Assembly: GCF_028209395.1 (NCBI RefSeq)
Contig: NZ_JAQLDQ010000013.1
Coordinates: 1 to 56,960, forward strand
Reading direction: 5' to 3'
DNA length: 56,960 nucleotides
Source of the DNA: Collinsella aerofaciens
GTDB lineage: Bacteria > Actinomycetota > Coriobacteriia > Coriobacteriales > Coriobacteriaceae
In this document: one piece after another, positions 49,241 to 56,960 of the stretch
Numbering within the stretch: the stretch's first letter is position 1
Layout of the letters: every line of letters begins with the position of its first letter
Translations under genes and position numbers: made by a program
The notes under the pieces: generated by a model
Seen by the model: the letters and a program-made list of their open reading frames with translations, nothing else
What the model was told of the DNA's origin: nothing
Database searches by the model: none

Positions 49241-50191
49241 CTAGTTGCCCGATGTCGTGCCTTGGCTTGAACTGTCAGATGTCGTGCCCGATGTGGTGCC
49301 ACTCGAATTGCTGTTGTTGCTGTCTGCTGTGCCCGTTCCCGACGTGGTGTCGCTCGTTTGGTCGCCCGTGCTCGGCTGCGAGCTGTCAGTCGTTTGGCTT
49401 GAGTCGGTCGTGCCGGATTGCGTGCCGCTGCTGTTCGTAGAGGAATTGGCGCCCTGCGATTGGTTTTGGGTGTTCGATGACGAGTCGGCAGAGGTAGAAC
49501 TGTCTTGCGTGCCGTCCGTCTGTGCCTGCTGGTCTTGCGAATGGGTGTTGCCATTTGCATCACTTTCCGTCGTTCGCGACGACAGAATCGGCTCGGGGCG
49601 CTCGCCCAGACCCTCACCGGCGGTGGTGATAAGGATGGCGCCGGCGCAGGCGATGACCGCGACGATGGCGATGGCGATCGAGAAGACGATGACCTTCTTT
49701 TGCGTCTGGCTGCGCTCTGCCGCCGCCTTGGCGCGCAGGCTGTCGGGGGCGACGCGCGCCGTGGTCGCGCGCCCTGCAATCTGGCGCATCTCCTGCGTAG
49801 TCGCGGCGCCGCCCAGGTGCTCCTCGGCATTAAACTCAACGGGCTCATAGGCGCCGGCGGGGTAGTCGACGGCGGCGTGCGTACCTTTGAGGGCTTCGGC
49901 GCTGGCAGAGATAAAGTGGCGGTAGACCTGCGAAGACACAACGGTGATGACCGAGCTCACGGCGGCGCCGATTACCGATCCGGCGATACCGATCTTGGAG
50001 GCAAGCGCGACGCTCGTGGCGGCAGCTGCGGCGCCGGCGATGATCTGGGGAATTGAAATGTCGTCGAACAGGCCCTTTTTGGGCGCGATGGCCATGGTCT
50101 GTCCGATGGAATGGTTTTCGTGCACGCCGTTGTTGAGCGATGCCGGTGTCATGACGCGCGTGCGCGGCGCGTCGGTGTACTTGGTTGTCAT
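49241..50191 (-). CDS. Membrane protein with long Ser/Thr-rich tail
   Basis: A 316-residue protein. Residues about 45-85 are Ala/Val/Ser-rich and may form a hydrophobic hairpin (IPQIIAGAAAAATSVALAS). A clear membrane helix is near 165-190 (VIVFSIAIAIVAVIACAGAIL), followed by over 100 residues of Ser/Thr/Gly/Gln/Asn with almost no hydrophobics. With the tail outside, it would be a surface-exposed stalk-like protein. No LPxTG motif. The ATG at 50191 follows GGGAGG. Function unknown. Confidence 0.7.
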   Translation of the reverse strand: MTTKYTDAPRTRVMTPASLNNGVHENHSIGQTMAIAPKKGLFDDISIPQIIAGAAAAATSVALASKIGIAGSVIGAAVSSVITVVSSQVYRHFISASAEALKGTHAAVDYPAGAYEPVEFNAEEHLGGAATTQEMRQIAGRATTARVAPDSLRAKAAAERSQTQKKVIVFSIAIAIVAVIACAGAILITTAGEGLGERPEPILSSRTTESDANGNTHSQDQQAQTDGTQDSSTSADSSSNTQNQSQGANSSTNSSGTQSGTTDSSQTTDSSQPSTGDQTSDTTSGTGTADSNNSNSSGTTSGTTSDSSSQGTTSGN

Positions 50192-50365
50192 ACGGGGTCC
50201 TCCCGGTGTAAATCTGCTTCGTTTCGTGTAGCCATCAGGGTACCCACCAGATGTGAATCGTACGTGACATTTAGCAGATACCATCAACTCATCAAGGGGG
50301 CTTGCTGTCTTTGGTGCAATAGCTTGATGCTAAACTGGATTTACGATTGCGGGGTGGTTTACGTG

Positions 50366-50605
50366 ATGTACCCGTATATGACATTCGAAGACGGTACCGA
50401 GGTCATTCATTCTGACCTGATTACAGATGGCGATACCGAAAAGGTTATCGTGCACTTTGAACGACTGACGGCAGAGGGCTTCGACTCCGCTCGTTGTGAG
50501 TTGCCTTCCTGTTCGTGGACTGACTCGGAAGGGCATTTTACTCAGAGTGAAAAACGAGCTTTCGAAGAGTGTTTGAGCAAATATTTTAGATTAGTTCGAG
50601 TTTAG
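50366..50605 (+). CDS. Small hypothetical protein
   Basis: A 79-residue acidic protein (MTFEDGTEVIHSDL near the start, two Cys in ARCELPSCSW) with an alpha/beta composition and no membrane segment. The ATG at 50366 is used because GGGGTGG lies upstream; longer open frame to 50111 reads through the divergent promoter region. No family recognised. Confidence 0.5.
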   Translation: MYPYMTFEDGTEVIHSDLITDGDTEKVIVHFERLTAEGFDSARCELPSCSWTDSEGHFTQSEKRAFEECLSKYFRLVRV

Positions 50606-50628
50606 TTCGAATAAAAAAGCCGAATGCG

Positions 50629-50669
50629 ATGACCTAAAGCGTATGCATCTTTAGTATTAGATGCGTATG
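50629..50669 (+). promoter_or_regulatory. Promoter and dyad of the DUF2087-MFS operon
   Basis: ATGACC at 50629-50634 and TAGTAT at 50652-50657 are 17 bases apart. A dyad with 11-base arms (CGTATGCATCT at 50640-50650 and AGATGCGTATG at 50659-50669, two mismatches) brackets the -10, the position of a repressor site. Confidence 0.5.
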
Positions 50670-50684
50670 AAATGGAGGATGTGA

Positions 50685-50966
50685 ATGGATGAGCTAATAG
50701 ACTTTAAAAAACGATTTCTCAAGAATGGCGAGCTGGTTTCAATTCCAAAAAAGGAAAGCTATAAAAGAATCATGCTGCTATGGGCCGTCTCTTTCTTTGA
50801 ATTAAATACAAGTTATACGGAGCTTCAGGTTAATCGTGTGCTGTCACAGCTCTATCCTGATTATGCCGTGTTGAGGCGGTATTTGGTTGATTATGGATTC
50901 CTATTAAGGGATGAACGAGGCCTGAAATACGAGGTTAATCGTAATGTTCACGGTATTGAGAGCTAG
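50685..50966 (+). CDS. DUF2087 protein
   Basis: A 93-residue protein matching DUF2087: FLKNGELVSIPKKESYKRIMLLWAV, YTELQVNRVLSQLYPDYAVLRRYLVDYGFLLRD and a final YEVN. The fold is winged-helix-like, and other members are found fused to ArsR-type regulators, so a regulatory role for the adjacent transporter is likely. AT-rich. GGAGG lies seven bases before the ATG. Its end overlaps the MFS gene by 23 bases. Confidence 0.8.
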   Translation: MDELIDFKKRFLKNGELVSIPKKESYKRIMLLWAVSFFELNTSYTELQVNRVLSQLYPDYAVLRRYLVDYGFLLRDERGLKYEVNRNVHGIES

Positions 50967-52128
50967 CCGTCCGGTTCGGGTCCTATATATTGCTAGAGGG
51001 ATAAGCGAAATAGGCAATTGGTGTGCGAATATTGCTTTGCCAATGCTGATTTACGAGGTAACTCACGATGTTTCTGCAACTGCTTTGATGGTCTGCTGCA
51101 GATTTGCCCCCTCTCTGTTTTCAGTTGCGCTCGCGCAGCTGCCTCAGAAGATGGGTATCGGGACACTGCAGGCCATGAGATTGGCAGACTTAATTCGCGC
51201 GGGATTATTCGTTTGCTATATTTTTGTTGATAGTAAATGGAGTATGTTTGCTATTACGTGCGCGGTATCGCTTTGCCGAACGGTTGAAATGCCCTGCTTT
51301 TACTCGTTGTTAAGAGCCAATACGAATAGTATCAATCGCGACGTAATTAATAATTCGTTTGGGTTTCTGCAGAATTTGATGATGGTTCTGGGGCCAGTTG
51401 CCGGCGGTTTTGTTGTCGCTCAATTTGGGGCGGAGGCTGTTCTTGCATTAGACGCGCTTTCTTTTGCCGTGTCGTTCTGGTTGCTGCGAGATGTTCCGTC
51501 GGTTATCGAGGTTAATGATAAAGAGGGGATAAGCAAAAATGAAAAATACAGGACTGCATTTAGCGATCTTAGCGCGAAGCACTTGGCAATTGGTTTCCTA
51601 TTAATCGATATTTCTAGTGGCGTGGCATTCGGCTCTCTGAATTCTCTTTTGCCAGCTATAGCGCAATTGCAATTTGACTCGTCATCGATACAATACGGAT
51701 TCCTTCAGAGTAGTCTTACAATCGGACTGTTGTTCGGAAATACAATATATGGTCGTTTAATCAGTGGTTCCGATTGCGTTAAATCATATTGTTTTGTGAC
51801 GTATCTTGCGCTCGGTGCGTATCTGGCGTTTGGCTATCGCTATGCGTCTGGGATATCGTTTATTTTCCTTTTTATCGTCGGTGCCGGAAACGCCATTCAA
51901 GATGTGCTTCTCATAACATCGCTGCAGGATTTGGCGAGAGACGGATCTGAATCGATAGGCCTGTTTTCAATTAGGGAGTCTTTGCAATCGGTTGCTGTTG
52001 TTATTTCAACACTCCTTGTTTCGCTGTTCACGAGCATCGCGATGTTCTCAATTCTCGTTACAGGACTTGGTGTATTTTCAATTATGATGGTAGTTGTGTT
52101 TCAATTGAATTATTTGCGAAAGATGTGA
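50944..52128 (+). CDS. MFS efflux transporter
   Basis: A 394-residue membrane protein with about 12 hydrophobic segments, in the MFS_3/EntS-like exporter group. The N-terminal segment VLYIARGISEIGNWCANIALPMLIYEV and the LMMVLGPVAGGFVVAQFGA region are typical. Such proteins export drugs, siderophores or peptides. AT-rich composition, unlike the flanking genes, points to transfer. It is co-transcribed with the DUF2087 gene, whose end it overlaps; GAGG lies nine bases before the ATG. Confidence 0.85.
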   Translation: MFTVLRASRPVRVLYIARGISEIGNWCANIALPMLIYEVTHDVSATALMVCCRFAPSLFSVALAQLPQKMGIGTLQAMRLADLIRAGLFVCYIFVDSKWSMFAITCAVSLCRTVEMPCFYSLLRANTNSINRDVINNSFGFLQNLMMVLGPVAGGFVVAQFGAEAVLALDALSFAVSFWLLRDVPSVIEVNDKEGISKNEKYRTAFSDLSAKHLAIGFLLIDISSGVAFGSLNSLLPAIAQLQFDSSSIQYGFLQSSLTIGLLFGNTIYGRLISGSDCVKSYCFVTYLALGAYLAFGYRYASGISFIFLFIVGAGNAIQDVLLITSLQDLARDGSESIGLFSIRESLQSVAVVISTLLVSLFTSIAMFSILVTGLGVFSIMMVVVFQLNYLRKM

Positions 52129-52158
52129 CGTTGATATGCAGATGTGACGTTGATATGC
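52121..52158 (+). repeat. 19-bp perfect tandem duplication at the MFS stop
   Basis: AGATGTGACGTTGATATGC occurs twice head to tail (52121-52139 and 52140-52158). The MFS stop codon is in the first copy. It looks like a recent slippage duplication. Confidence 0.9.
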
Positions 52159-52281
52159 CTTAATTTTGAAATACATGCTCTTAGCACAGGTTGGCCTCTC
52201 AGTAAACTGGGAGGTTGCTTTGGCTAGTTAGAGATATGTGAACGACCGTTAGACTGAATCTCAGGGTAGAAGGGGCCTCCA

Positions 52282-54282
52282 GTGTCCAGATCAACAAGGC
52301 AATGCTGCGTTTCGGCTAATAAGAACGATGGCTTTTTGCGTGTGGCGGCGGCGTCGCCGCAGATTCGCGTGGCCGATGTCGAGGGCAATGCCGAGGTTGC
52401 GCTGGCGGCTGTTCGCGAGGCTACCGAGCGCGGCGTTCGCGCGCTGGTGCTGCCCGAGCTTAACCTGACCGGCTATACCGCGGCCGACCTGTTCTATAAC
52501 CGCACGCTGCTGCATGCCTGCGAGGCAGCGCTGGTGCACATCCTCGATGAAACCCGTGAGCTGCCGATCGTCTTTACCGTTGGCTTGCCCGTTGCGGTGG
52601 CTGAAAACATCTATAACTGCGCGGCCGTGTGCTGTGCGGGCGAGCTTTTGGGCCTCACGGCCAAGAAGTATCTGCCCAACTATGGCGAGTTCTATGAGTG
52701 CCGTTGGTTTGCTCCGGCGCCTGCGGATCCCGTGTGGGTCGAGTTTGCCGGTCAGGGTCCGGTTCCGCTGGGCTCGGGGCTTGTCTACCGCTGCTGTGAT
52801 GAAGGTGCCGAGGATATGGTGCTGGGCGTTGAGGTCTGTGAGGACCTATGGGTGCCGGCGCCCCCTTCGACCGAGATGGCGCTTGCCGGTGCGACGGTGA
52901 TCCTCAACCCGTCGGCCTCGGACGAGATTATCGGTAAGGCAGACTATCGCCGCAGCCTCATCTCCAATCAGAGTGCGCGCCTGTACTGCGCCTATGCCTA
53001 CGCGGATGCGAGCGAAGGCGAGTCCACGACCGATATGGTCTTTGCGGGCGAGAACCTCGTCTACGAAAACGGCTCTAAGCTGGCGGCGACGAAGCTCCTT
53101 ACCTGCGATATGGCGGTTGCCGATGTTGACCTCGACCGTCTGGTTGCCGAGCGCCGTCGCTCGACGACGTGGACGCGCGCGGACGATGCGCCGGAGGCCA
53201 CGACCGTTGAATTTTCGTTTGAGGGCGTGCTGGCCGAAGAGCCTGTCCTGCGCGATGCGTTCGACATCGACCGCGTCTTCCCCCGCGCGCCCTTTGTGCC
53301 GGCCGACCATGGCGACCTGGCCGAGCGTTGCGAGACCATCCTCAATCTGCAGACTGCGGGCCTCAAGACCCGCCTTGCCCACACAGGTACCAAGGCTGCG
53401 GTCATCGGCCTTTCGGGTGGCTTGGACTCCACGCTGGCACTGCTTGTGACCGTGCGTGCCTTCGATGCGCTGGGGCTGCCGCGCACCGGTATCACAGCCG
53501 TGTCCATGCCTGGCTTTGGCACGACGCATCGCACCAAGTCCAATGCCGAGTCGCTTGCCCGCGACCTGGGTGTGAGCTTCCGCGAGGTTTCGATCCACGC
53601 GGCTGTGGAGCAGCACTTCAAGGACATTGAGCACGACCCGGCAGTTCAGGACGTGACCTACGAGAACAGCCAGGCCCGCGAGCGCACGCAGATTTTGATG
53701 GACTTGGCCAACCAGGCTGGCGGTTTTGTCATCGGCACGGGCGACCTGTCGGAGCTGGCGCTCGGTTGGGCTACCTATAACGGCGACCACATGAGCATGT
53801 ACGCCGTCAACGCGAGCGTACCCAAGACGCTCGTGCGTCACTTGGTGCGCTATGCCGCCGATGTCTTTGGCGGGCGTATTGCCGAGGTCTTGCTCGACAT
53901 CCTCGATACGCCGGTGTCCCCCGAGCTTCTGCCGCCCACGGGCGATGGCGAGATTGCACAGAAGACCGAGGATTTGGTGGGGCCGTACGAGCTGCACGAT
54001 TACTTCCTCTATTACCTGCTGCGTTTTGGCTTTGAGCCGGGCAAGATCTACCGCATGGCGCTCAAGAGCTTCGAGGGCGTCTACGACGCCAAGACCGTCC
54101 ACACGTGGTTGCGTACGTTCTATCGTCGCTTCTTTGCCCAGCAATTTAAGCGCAGCTGCCTGCCCGATGGTCCCAAGGTGGGCTCGGTGACGCTCAGCCC
54201 GCGCGGCGATTGGCGTATGCCAAGTGACGCCAGCTCACGTTTGTGGCTTGCGCAGATCGACGCGCTCAATGCAATTGACTAA
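52282..54282 (+). CDS. nadE: Glutamine-dependent NAD+ synthetase
   Basis: A 666-residue two-domain enzyme converting nicotinate adenine dinucleotide, ATP and glutamine to NAD+. The N-terminal nitrilase-type glutaminase has the triad Glu59 (LPELNLTGY), Lys129 region (TAKKYLPNYGEFYE) and Cys186 (EVCEDLW). The C-terminal synthetase has the PP-loop LSGGLDST near 375. The GTG start follows AAGGGG by seven bases. It is transcribed alone with a hairpin at 52195-52214 upstream. Confidence 0.95.
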   Translation: MSRSTRQCCVSANKNDGFLRVAAASPQIRVADVEGNAEVALAAVREATERGVRALVLPELNLTGYTAADLFYNRTLLHACEAALVHILDETRELPIVFTVGLPVAVAENIYNCAAVCCAGELLGLTAKKYLPNYGEFYECRWFAPAPADPVWVEFAGQGPVPLGSGLVYRCCDEGAEDMVLGVEVCEDLWVPAPPSTEMALAGATVILNPSASDEIIGKADYRRSLISNQSARLYCAYAYADASEGESTTDMVFAGENLVYENGSKLAATKLLTCDMAVADVDLDRLVAERRRSTTWTRADDAPEATTVEFSFEGVLAEEPVLRDAFDIDRVFPRAPFVPADHGDLAERCETILNLQTAGLKTRLAHTGTKAAVIGLSGGLDSTLALLVTVRAFDALGLPRTGITAVSMPGFGTTHRTKSNAESLARDLGVSFREVSIHAAVEQHFKDIEHDPAVQDVTYENSQARERTQILMDLANQAGGFVIGTGDLSELALGWATYNGDHMSMYAVNASVPKTLVRHLVRYAADVFGGRIAEVLLDILDTPVSPELLPPTGDGEIAQKTEDLVGPYELHDYFLYYLLRFGFEPGKIYRMALKSFEGVYDAKTVHTWLRTFYRRFFAQQFKRSCLPDGPKVGSVTLSPRGDWRMPSDASSRLWLAQIDALNAID

Positions 54283-54350
54283 GGTTGGCTAAATTGAACC
54301 AATACGGGGGTTGCAAGCGTTACACTTTTGCAATCTGATGGCCCGTATCG

Positions 54351-54382
54351 CGCGGCGCTCTTGTCGGAGCGCCGCGTTTTTC
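54351..54382 (+). terminator. Terminator of nadE
   Basis: CGCGGCGCTC and GAGCGCCGCG form a perfect 10-bp stem around TTGTCG, followed by five T. Confidence 0.93.
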
Positions 54383-54400
54383 ATATCGAAAGGTGGCACC

Positions 54401-55564
54401 ATGCAGGCATCGCAGCGTCTCGACCGCTTTGGCGCGGAGGTCTTCGCCTCGCTCAACAACAAACTGCTCGCGCTGAAGGCTCAGGGCAAGACCATTTACA
54501 ACATGAGCGTGGGCACGCCCGACTTTAAGCCGTACGACCACGTGGTCGAGGCGCTCACGCAGGCAGCCCAAGATCCCGAGATGTGGAAGTACGCCCTGCG
54601 CGACCTGCCCGAACTCAAGCAGGCCGTGTGCGATTACTATGAGCGTCGCTTTGGTGTCTCCGGCATTACGCCGTCCATGGTGCAGTCGTGCAACGGCACG
54701 CAGGAGGGCGTGGGCCATTTGGGCCTGGCCCTGCTCGATCCGGGTGACACTATTTTGGTTCCCGATCCGTGCTACCCGGTCTTTGAGGCGGGTGCCAAGA
54801 TCGCCGATGCCAAGCTCGAGTACTATCCGCTGATTGCCGAGCACAATTACCTGCCCTATGTGGCGGGCATCGATCCCGAGGTGGCCGATCGTGCCAAGTA
54901 CATGATCGTGTCGCTGCCCGCCAACCCGGTGGGTTCGGTGGGCACGCCCGAGATCTACGAGGAGATCATCGCTTTCGCCCGCGAGCACGACCTGCTGATC
55001 GTCCATGACAACGCATACTCCGACATCGTGTTCGACGGCGAGCCGGGCGGCAGCTTCTTGCAGTATCCCGGCGCACTCGAGGTGGGCGTGGAGTTCTTTT
55101 CGCTCTCCAAGTCGTTTAACGTCACCGGTGCCCGCATCGGCTTTTTGGTCGGTCGCGAGGATGTGGTCTCGGCCTTTGCCAAGCTGCGCGGTCAGATCGA
55201 CTTTGGCATGTTCTTCCCGATCCAGAAGGCCGCCATCGCCTGCCTGAACGGTCCGCGCGATGAGGTCGAGGCGCAGCGTCTGAAGTACCAGGAGCGCCGC
55301 GATGCCCTGTGCGACGGTCTTGAGGGCTTGGGCTGGGAGCGCCCCAACGCGCATGGCTCTATGTTTGTGTGGGCCAAGCTTCCCGGTGGCCGCACCGATT
55401 CCATGGCGTTTTGCGAGGAGCTTATGGAGAAGGCCGGCGTTGTGGTGACGCCGGGCGCGAGCTTTGGTCCTTCGGGCGAGGGGCACGTGCGCATGGCGCT
55501 GGTCTTGCCGCCCGACCAGATCGCTTTGGCTGTCGAGGCCATTCGCGAGGCGGGCCTGTATTAG
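54401..55564 (+). CDS. Class I/II PLP aminotransferase
   Basis: A 387-residue fold-type I aminotransferase. PLP lysine is Lys237 in FSLSKSFNVTGARIGF. VGTPDFKP, SCNGTQEG, PDPCYPVFEAG and SLPANPVGSVG are the substrate and cofactor loops. It is close to the LL-diaminopimelate/aspartate/alanine group, but the donor cannot be determined. AAAGGTGG precedes the ATG at 54401, and the preceding terminator rules out the longer frame. Confidence 0.9.
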   Translation: MQASQRLDRFGAEVFASLNNKLLALKAQGKTIYNMSVGTPDFKPYDHVVEALTQAAQDPEMWKYALRDLPELKQAVCDYYERRFGVSGITPSMVQSCNGTQEGVGHLGLALLDPGDTILVPDPCYPVFEAGAKIADAKLEYYPLIAEHNYLPYVAGIDPEVADRAKYMIVSLPANPVGSVGTPEIYEEIIAFAREHDLLIVHDNAYSDIVFDGEPGGSFLQYPGALEVGVEFFSLSKSFNVTGARIGFLVGREDVVSAFAKLRGQIDFGMFFPIQKAAIACLNGPRDEVEAQRLKYQERRDALCDGLEGLGWERPNAHGSMFVWAKLPGGRTDSMAFCEELMEKAGVVVTPGASFGPSGEGHVRMALVLPPDQIALAVEAIREAGLY

Positions 55565-55708
55565 AAAGCTATTTCGCCTCGTCAATATATCGAAACCGAT
55601 TTCGTGCAGTTATTTTACGAATCCTGCAAACAATTTCGGTAAACGGTCGATTTTTGGCTGCGAATAGGAGCATAATCAAAGTCCCGATTGGATGTATTGG
55701 GATTACGA

Positions 55709-55744
55709 CAAGCCGCTCGGGTCGTTCCCGGGCGGCTTGTTTGT
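55709..55744 (+). terminator. Hairpin terminator ahead of ldh
   Basis: CAAGCCGCTCGGG and CCCGGGCGGCTTG form a 13-bp stem (one T-G) with a five-base loop and TTTGT after it. It lies 145 bases after the aminotransferase stop and only 22 bases before the ldh start, so it may instead attenuate ldh. Confidence 0.7.
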
Positions 55745-55765
55745 GGAGTGAGATGGGAGTTTCTA

Positions 55766-56716
55766 ATGGTTAACGAGAAGAAGGTCGCTATTGTCGGCTG
55801 CGGTTTCGTCGGTTCGTCTTCGGCGTTCGCGCTGATGCAGAGCGGTCTGTTCTCCGAGATGGTCCTCATCGACGTGGACAAGAACCGCGCCGAGGGTGAG
55901 GCCCTGGATATCGCGCACGGCATGACGTTTGCCGAGCCGATGAAGATCTACGCCGGCGATTATTCCGATGTCGCCGACGCCGCCATGATCGTCGTCACCG
56001 CTGGCGCTGCCCAGAAGCCCGGTGAGACTCGCCTGGACCTGGTCAACAAGAACGTCAACATCTTTAAGTCCATTATCCCCGAGATTAAGAAGTCCGGCTT
56101 CGATGGCATACTGCTCATCGTCTCCAACCCGGTCGATGTTCTGACTTATGCCGCCATCAAGATGTCCGGTTTGCCCGAGGGCCATGTCATCGGCTCCGGC
56201 ACCGTGCTCGACACTGGCCGTCTGCAGCAGATGCTCGGCGCCCACGTCGAGGTCGACCCGCGCGACGTTCAGGCTTACGTCATGGGCGAGCACGGCGACT
56301 CCGAGTTTGTCGCTTGGTCCAGCGCCCAGGTTGCCGGCGTGCCGCTGAACACCTTCTGTGAGCTTCACGGCCACCTGGAGCATGAGGCAGCCGAGAAGCG
56401 CATCGCCGAGGACGTCAAGAACTCCGCCTACACCATCATCGAGAAGAAGCACGCCACCTACTATGGCGTCGCCATGGCCGTCAAGCGCATCTGCACCGCC
56501 GTCATGCGCGATGAGCAGACCGTTCTGCCCGTCTCCTCGCTCATGGTGGGCGAGTATGGCCTGTCCGATCTGGCCATCTCCATGCCGACCGTCGTTGGCC
56601 GCGACGGCGTTGTCTGCCGCGTCCCCGTTCCGCTGAACGATGACGAGAAGCATGAGCTCACCGCCTCCGCCAAGGCCCTCAAGGACATCATCGACAGCGT
56701 TGATTTCTCCTGCTAA
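55766..56716 (+). CDS. ldh: L-lactate dehydrogenase
   Basis: A 316-residue NAD-dependent enzyme reducing pyruvate to L-lactate, a major fermentation step in this group. The nucleotide motif GCGFVGSS is at 11-18, catalytic His176 is in GEHGDSEF, and the active-site loop QKPGETR contains the substrate Arg. Gln in the loop (AAQKPG) supports LDH over malate dehydrogenase, which usually has Arg there. GGGAG is seven bases before the ATG. Confidence 0.95.
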   Translation: MVNEKKVAIVGCGFVGSSSAFALMQSGLFSEMVLIDVDKNRAEGEALDIAHGMTFAEPMKIYAGDYSDVADAAMIVVTAGAAQKPGETRLDLVNKNVNIFKSIIPEIKKSGFDGILLIVSNPVDVLTYAAIKMSGLPEGHVIGSGTVLDTGRLQQMLGAHVEVDPRDVQAYVMGEHGDSEFVAWSSAQVAGVPLNTFCELHGHLEHEAAEKRIAEDVKNSAYTIIEKKHATYYGVAMAVKRICTAVMRDEQTVLPVSSLMVGEYGLSDLAISMPTVVGRDGVVCRVPVPLNDDEKHELTASAKALKDIIDSVDFSC

Positions 56717-56747
56717 ATCAAGCTCGCTAGAGCGAAAAGCTACAATG

Positions 56748-56783
56748 AAGGCGTCCGGGTCCACACGGCCCGGGCGCCTTTTT
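56748..56783 (+). terminator. Terminator of ldh
   Basis: AAGGCGTCCGGG pairs with CCCGGGCGCCTT (one T-G) around nine bases, followed by TTT. Confidence 0.88.
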
Positions 56784-56898
56784 GGTGCAAAGTAACCTGA
56801 CCCCTATGCACCACCCCAATGCACCATAGTTGATGGGAGGGACATGTCGGATTCGCCTAATTTTTTGACCTATGCCCGGACGGTGTTAGCGTCGGATT

Positions 56899-56957
56899 AT
56901 TTTAGCCAAATATAGTCGGCCGAGATTGACCAATCCCGGCCGACCCATTTTAGCCAA
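56899..56957. repeat. Hairpin flanked by an 11-bp direct repeat at the right edge
   Basis: ATTTTAGCCAA occurs at 56899-56909 and 56947-56957. Between them TCGGCCG-a-GATT and AATC-c-CGGCCGA (56916-56943) form an 11-pair hairpin with a four-base loop. The window ends three bases later, so the extent is unknown. No gene is visible from 56784 to the end. Confidence 0.55.
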
Positions 56958-56960
56958 CAC

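Noticed and set aside
46026..52281. Integrated genomic island or prophage
   Set aside because: The AT-rich genes suggest transfer, but there is no integrase, attachment-site repeat or tRNA junction, and GC-rich genes interrupt the patch.

Overview
The window looks like chromosome from a high-GC anaerobic actinomycete of class Coriobacteriia, most likely Collinsella. The grounds are the protein families and their style: an oxygen-independent class III ribonucleotide reductase (NrdD/NrdG), L-lactate dehydrogenase, DUF3793 with flavodoxin, ferredoxin-type aldo/keto reductases, and frequent GTG/TTG starts behind strong GGAGG-type ribosome sites. The genus is an inference; no rRNA is present. There is no phage, transposase, integrase or CRISPR array.

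Layout. 1-2.3 kb: a GH13 alpha-glucosidase, then tRNA-Gly(GCC) and tRNA-Val(GAC). 2.3-8 kb: nrdD behind NrdR-type boxes, nrdG, then a folate set (folE, an HD phosphohydrolase, folB). 8-14.4 kb: YgjP-type metallopeptidase, M19 dipeptidase, SlyD-like FKBP with an orphan UreE-like protein, a Cof phosphatase, PerR, acylphosphatase, Gfo/Idh oxidoreductase and RNase H. 14.4-18.5 kb: a LysR regulator divergent from metY, which has a short Cys/Met leader ORF, then two envelope proteins. 18.5-22.7 kb: PanE-like reductase, cyclase-family hydrolase, AKR and endonuclease IV. 22.7-26 kb: a polar amino-acid ABC importer whose permease carries an unusual exported N-terminal domain. 26-27.8 kb: flavodoxin plus DUF3793, divergent from a membrane-anchored HMA protein with a CsoR-like operator. 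27.8-30.5 kb: an SOS-type Y-family polymerase with YolD, and a single-domain relic of an iron-dependent alcohol dehydrogenase. 30.6-34.2 kb: pgi and two HAD phosphatases.

34.3-41.1 kb is the most coherent catabolic locus. It has a GntR/UTRA regulator, a YfcC-type carrier, a YtcJ-like amidohydrolase with an altered metal motif, an FrlC-like epimerase, an FrlB-like SIS deglycase and an FrlD-like kinase. The last three match the chemistry of fructosamine (Amadori product) breakdown: import, epimerisation or phosphorylation, then deglycation to glucose 6-phosphate and an amine. pgi, 4 kb upstream, could pass the product into glycolysis. The YfcC carrier and the amidohydrolase are not part of the classical E. 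coli frl set and suggest a different or modified substrate.

41.1-46 kb: a MITE-like inverted-repeat element, TatD, TcdA, an SdpRI-like immunity operon and EttA. 46-52.1 kb: an AT-rich patch with a Tat-exported papain-fold cysteine peptidase, a lipoprotein and a DUF2087-MFS operon. It is interrupted by two GC-rich surface or low-complexity proteins. 52.3-56.7 kb: NadE, an aminotransferase and L-lactate dehydrogenase.

A recurrent feature is long, nearly perfect intergenic palindromes (5204-5341, 5519-5604, 10967-11009, 21721-21783, 41138-41367). Most lack the U-tract of a terminator and look like dispersed repeats or structured RNAs.
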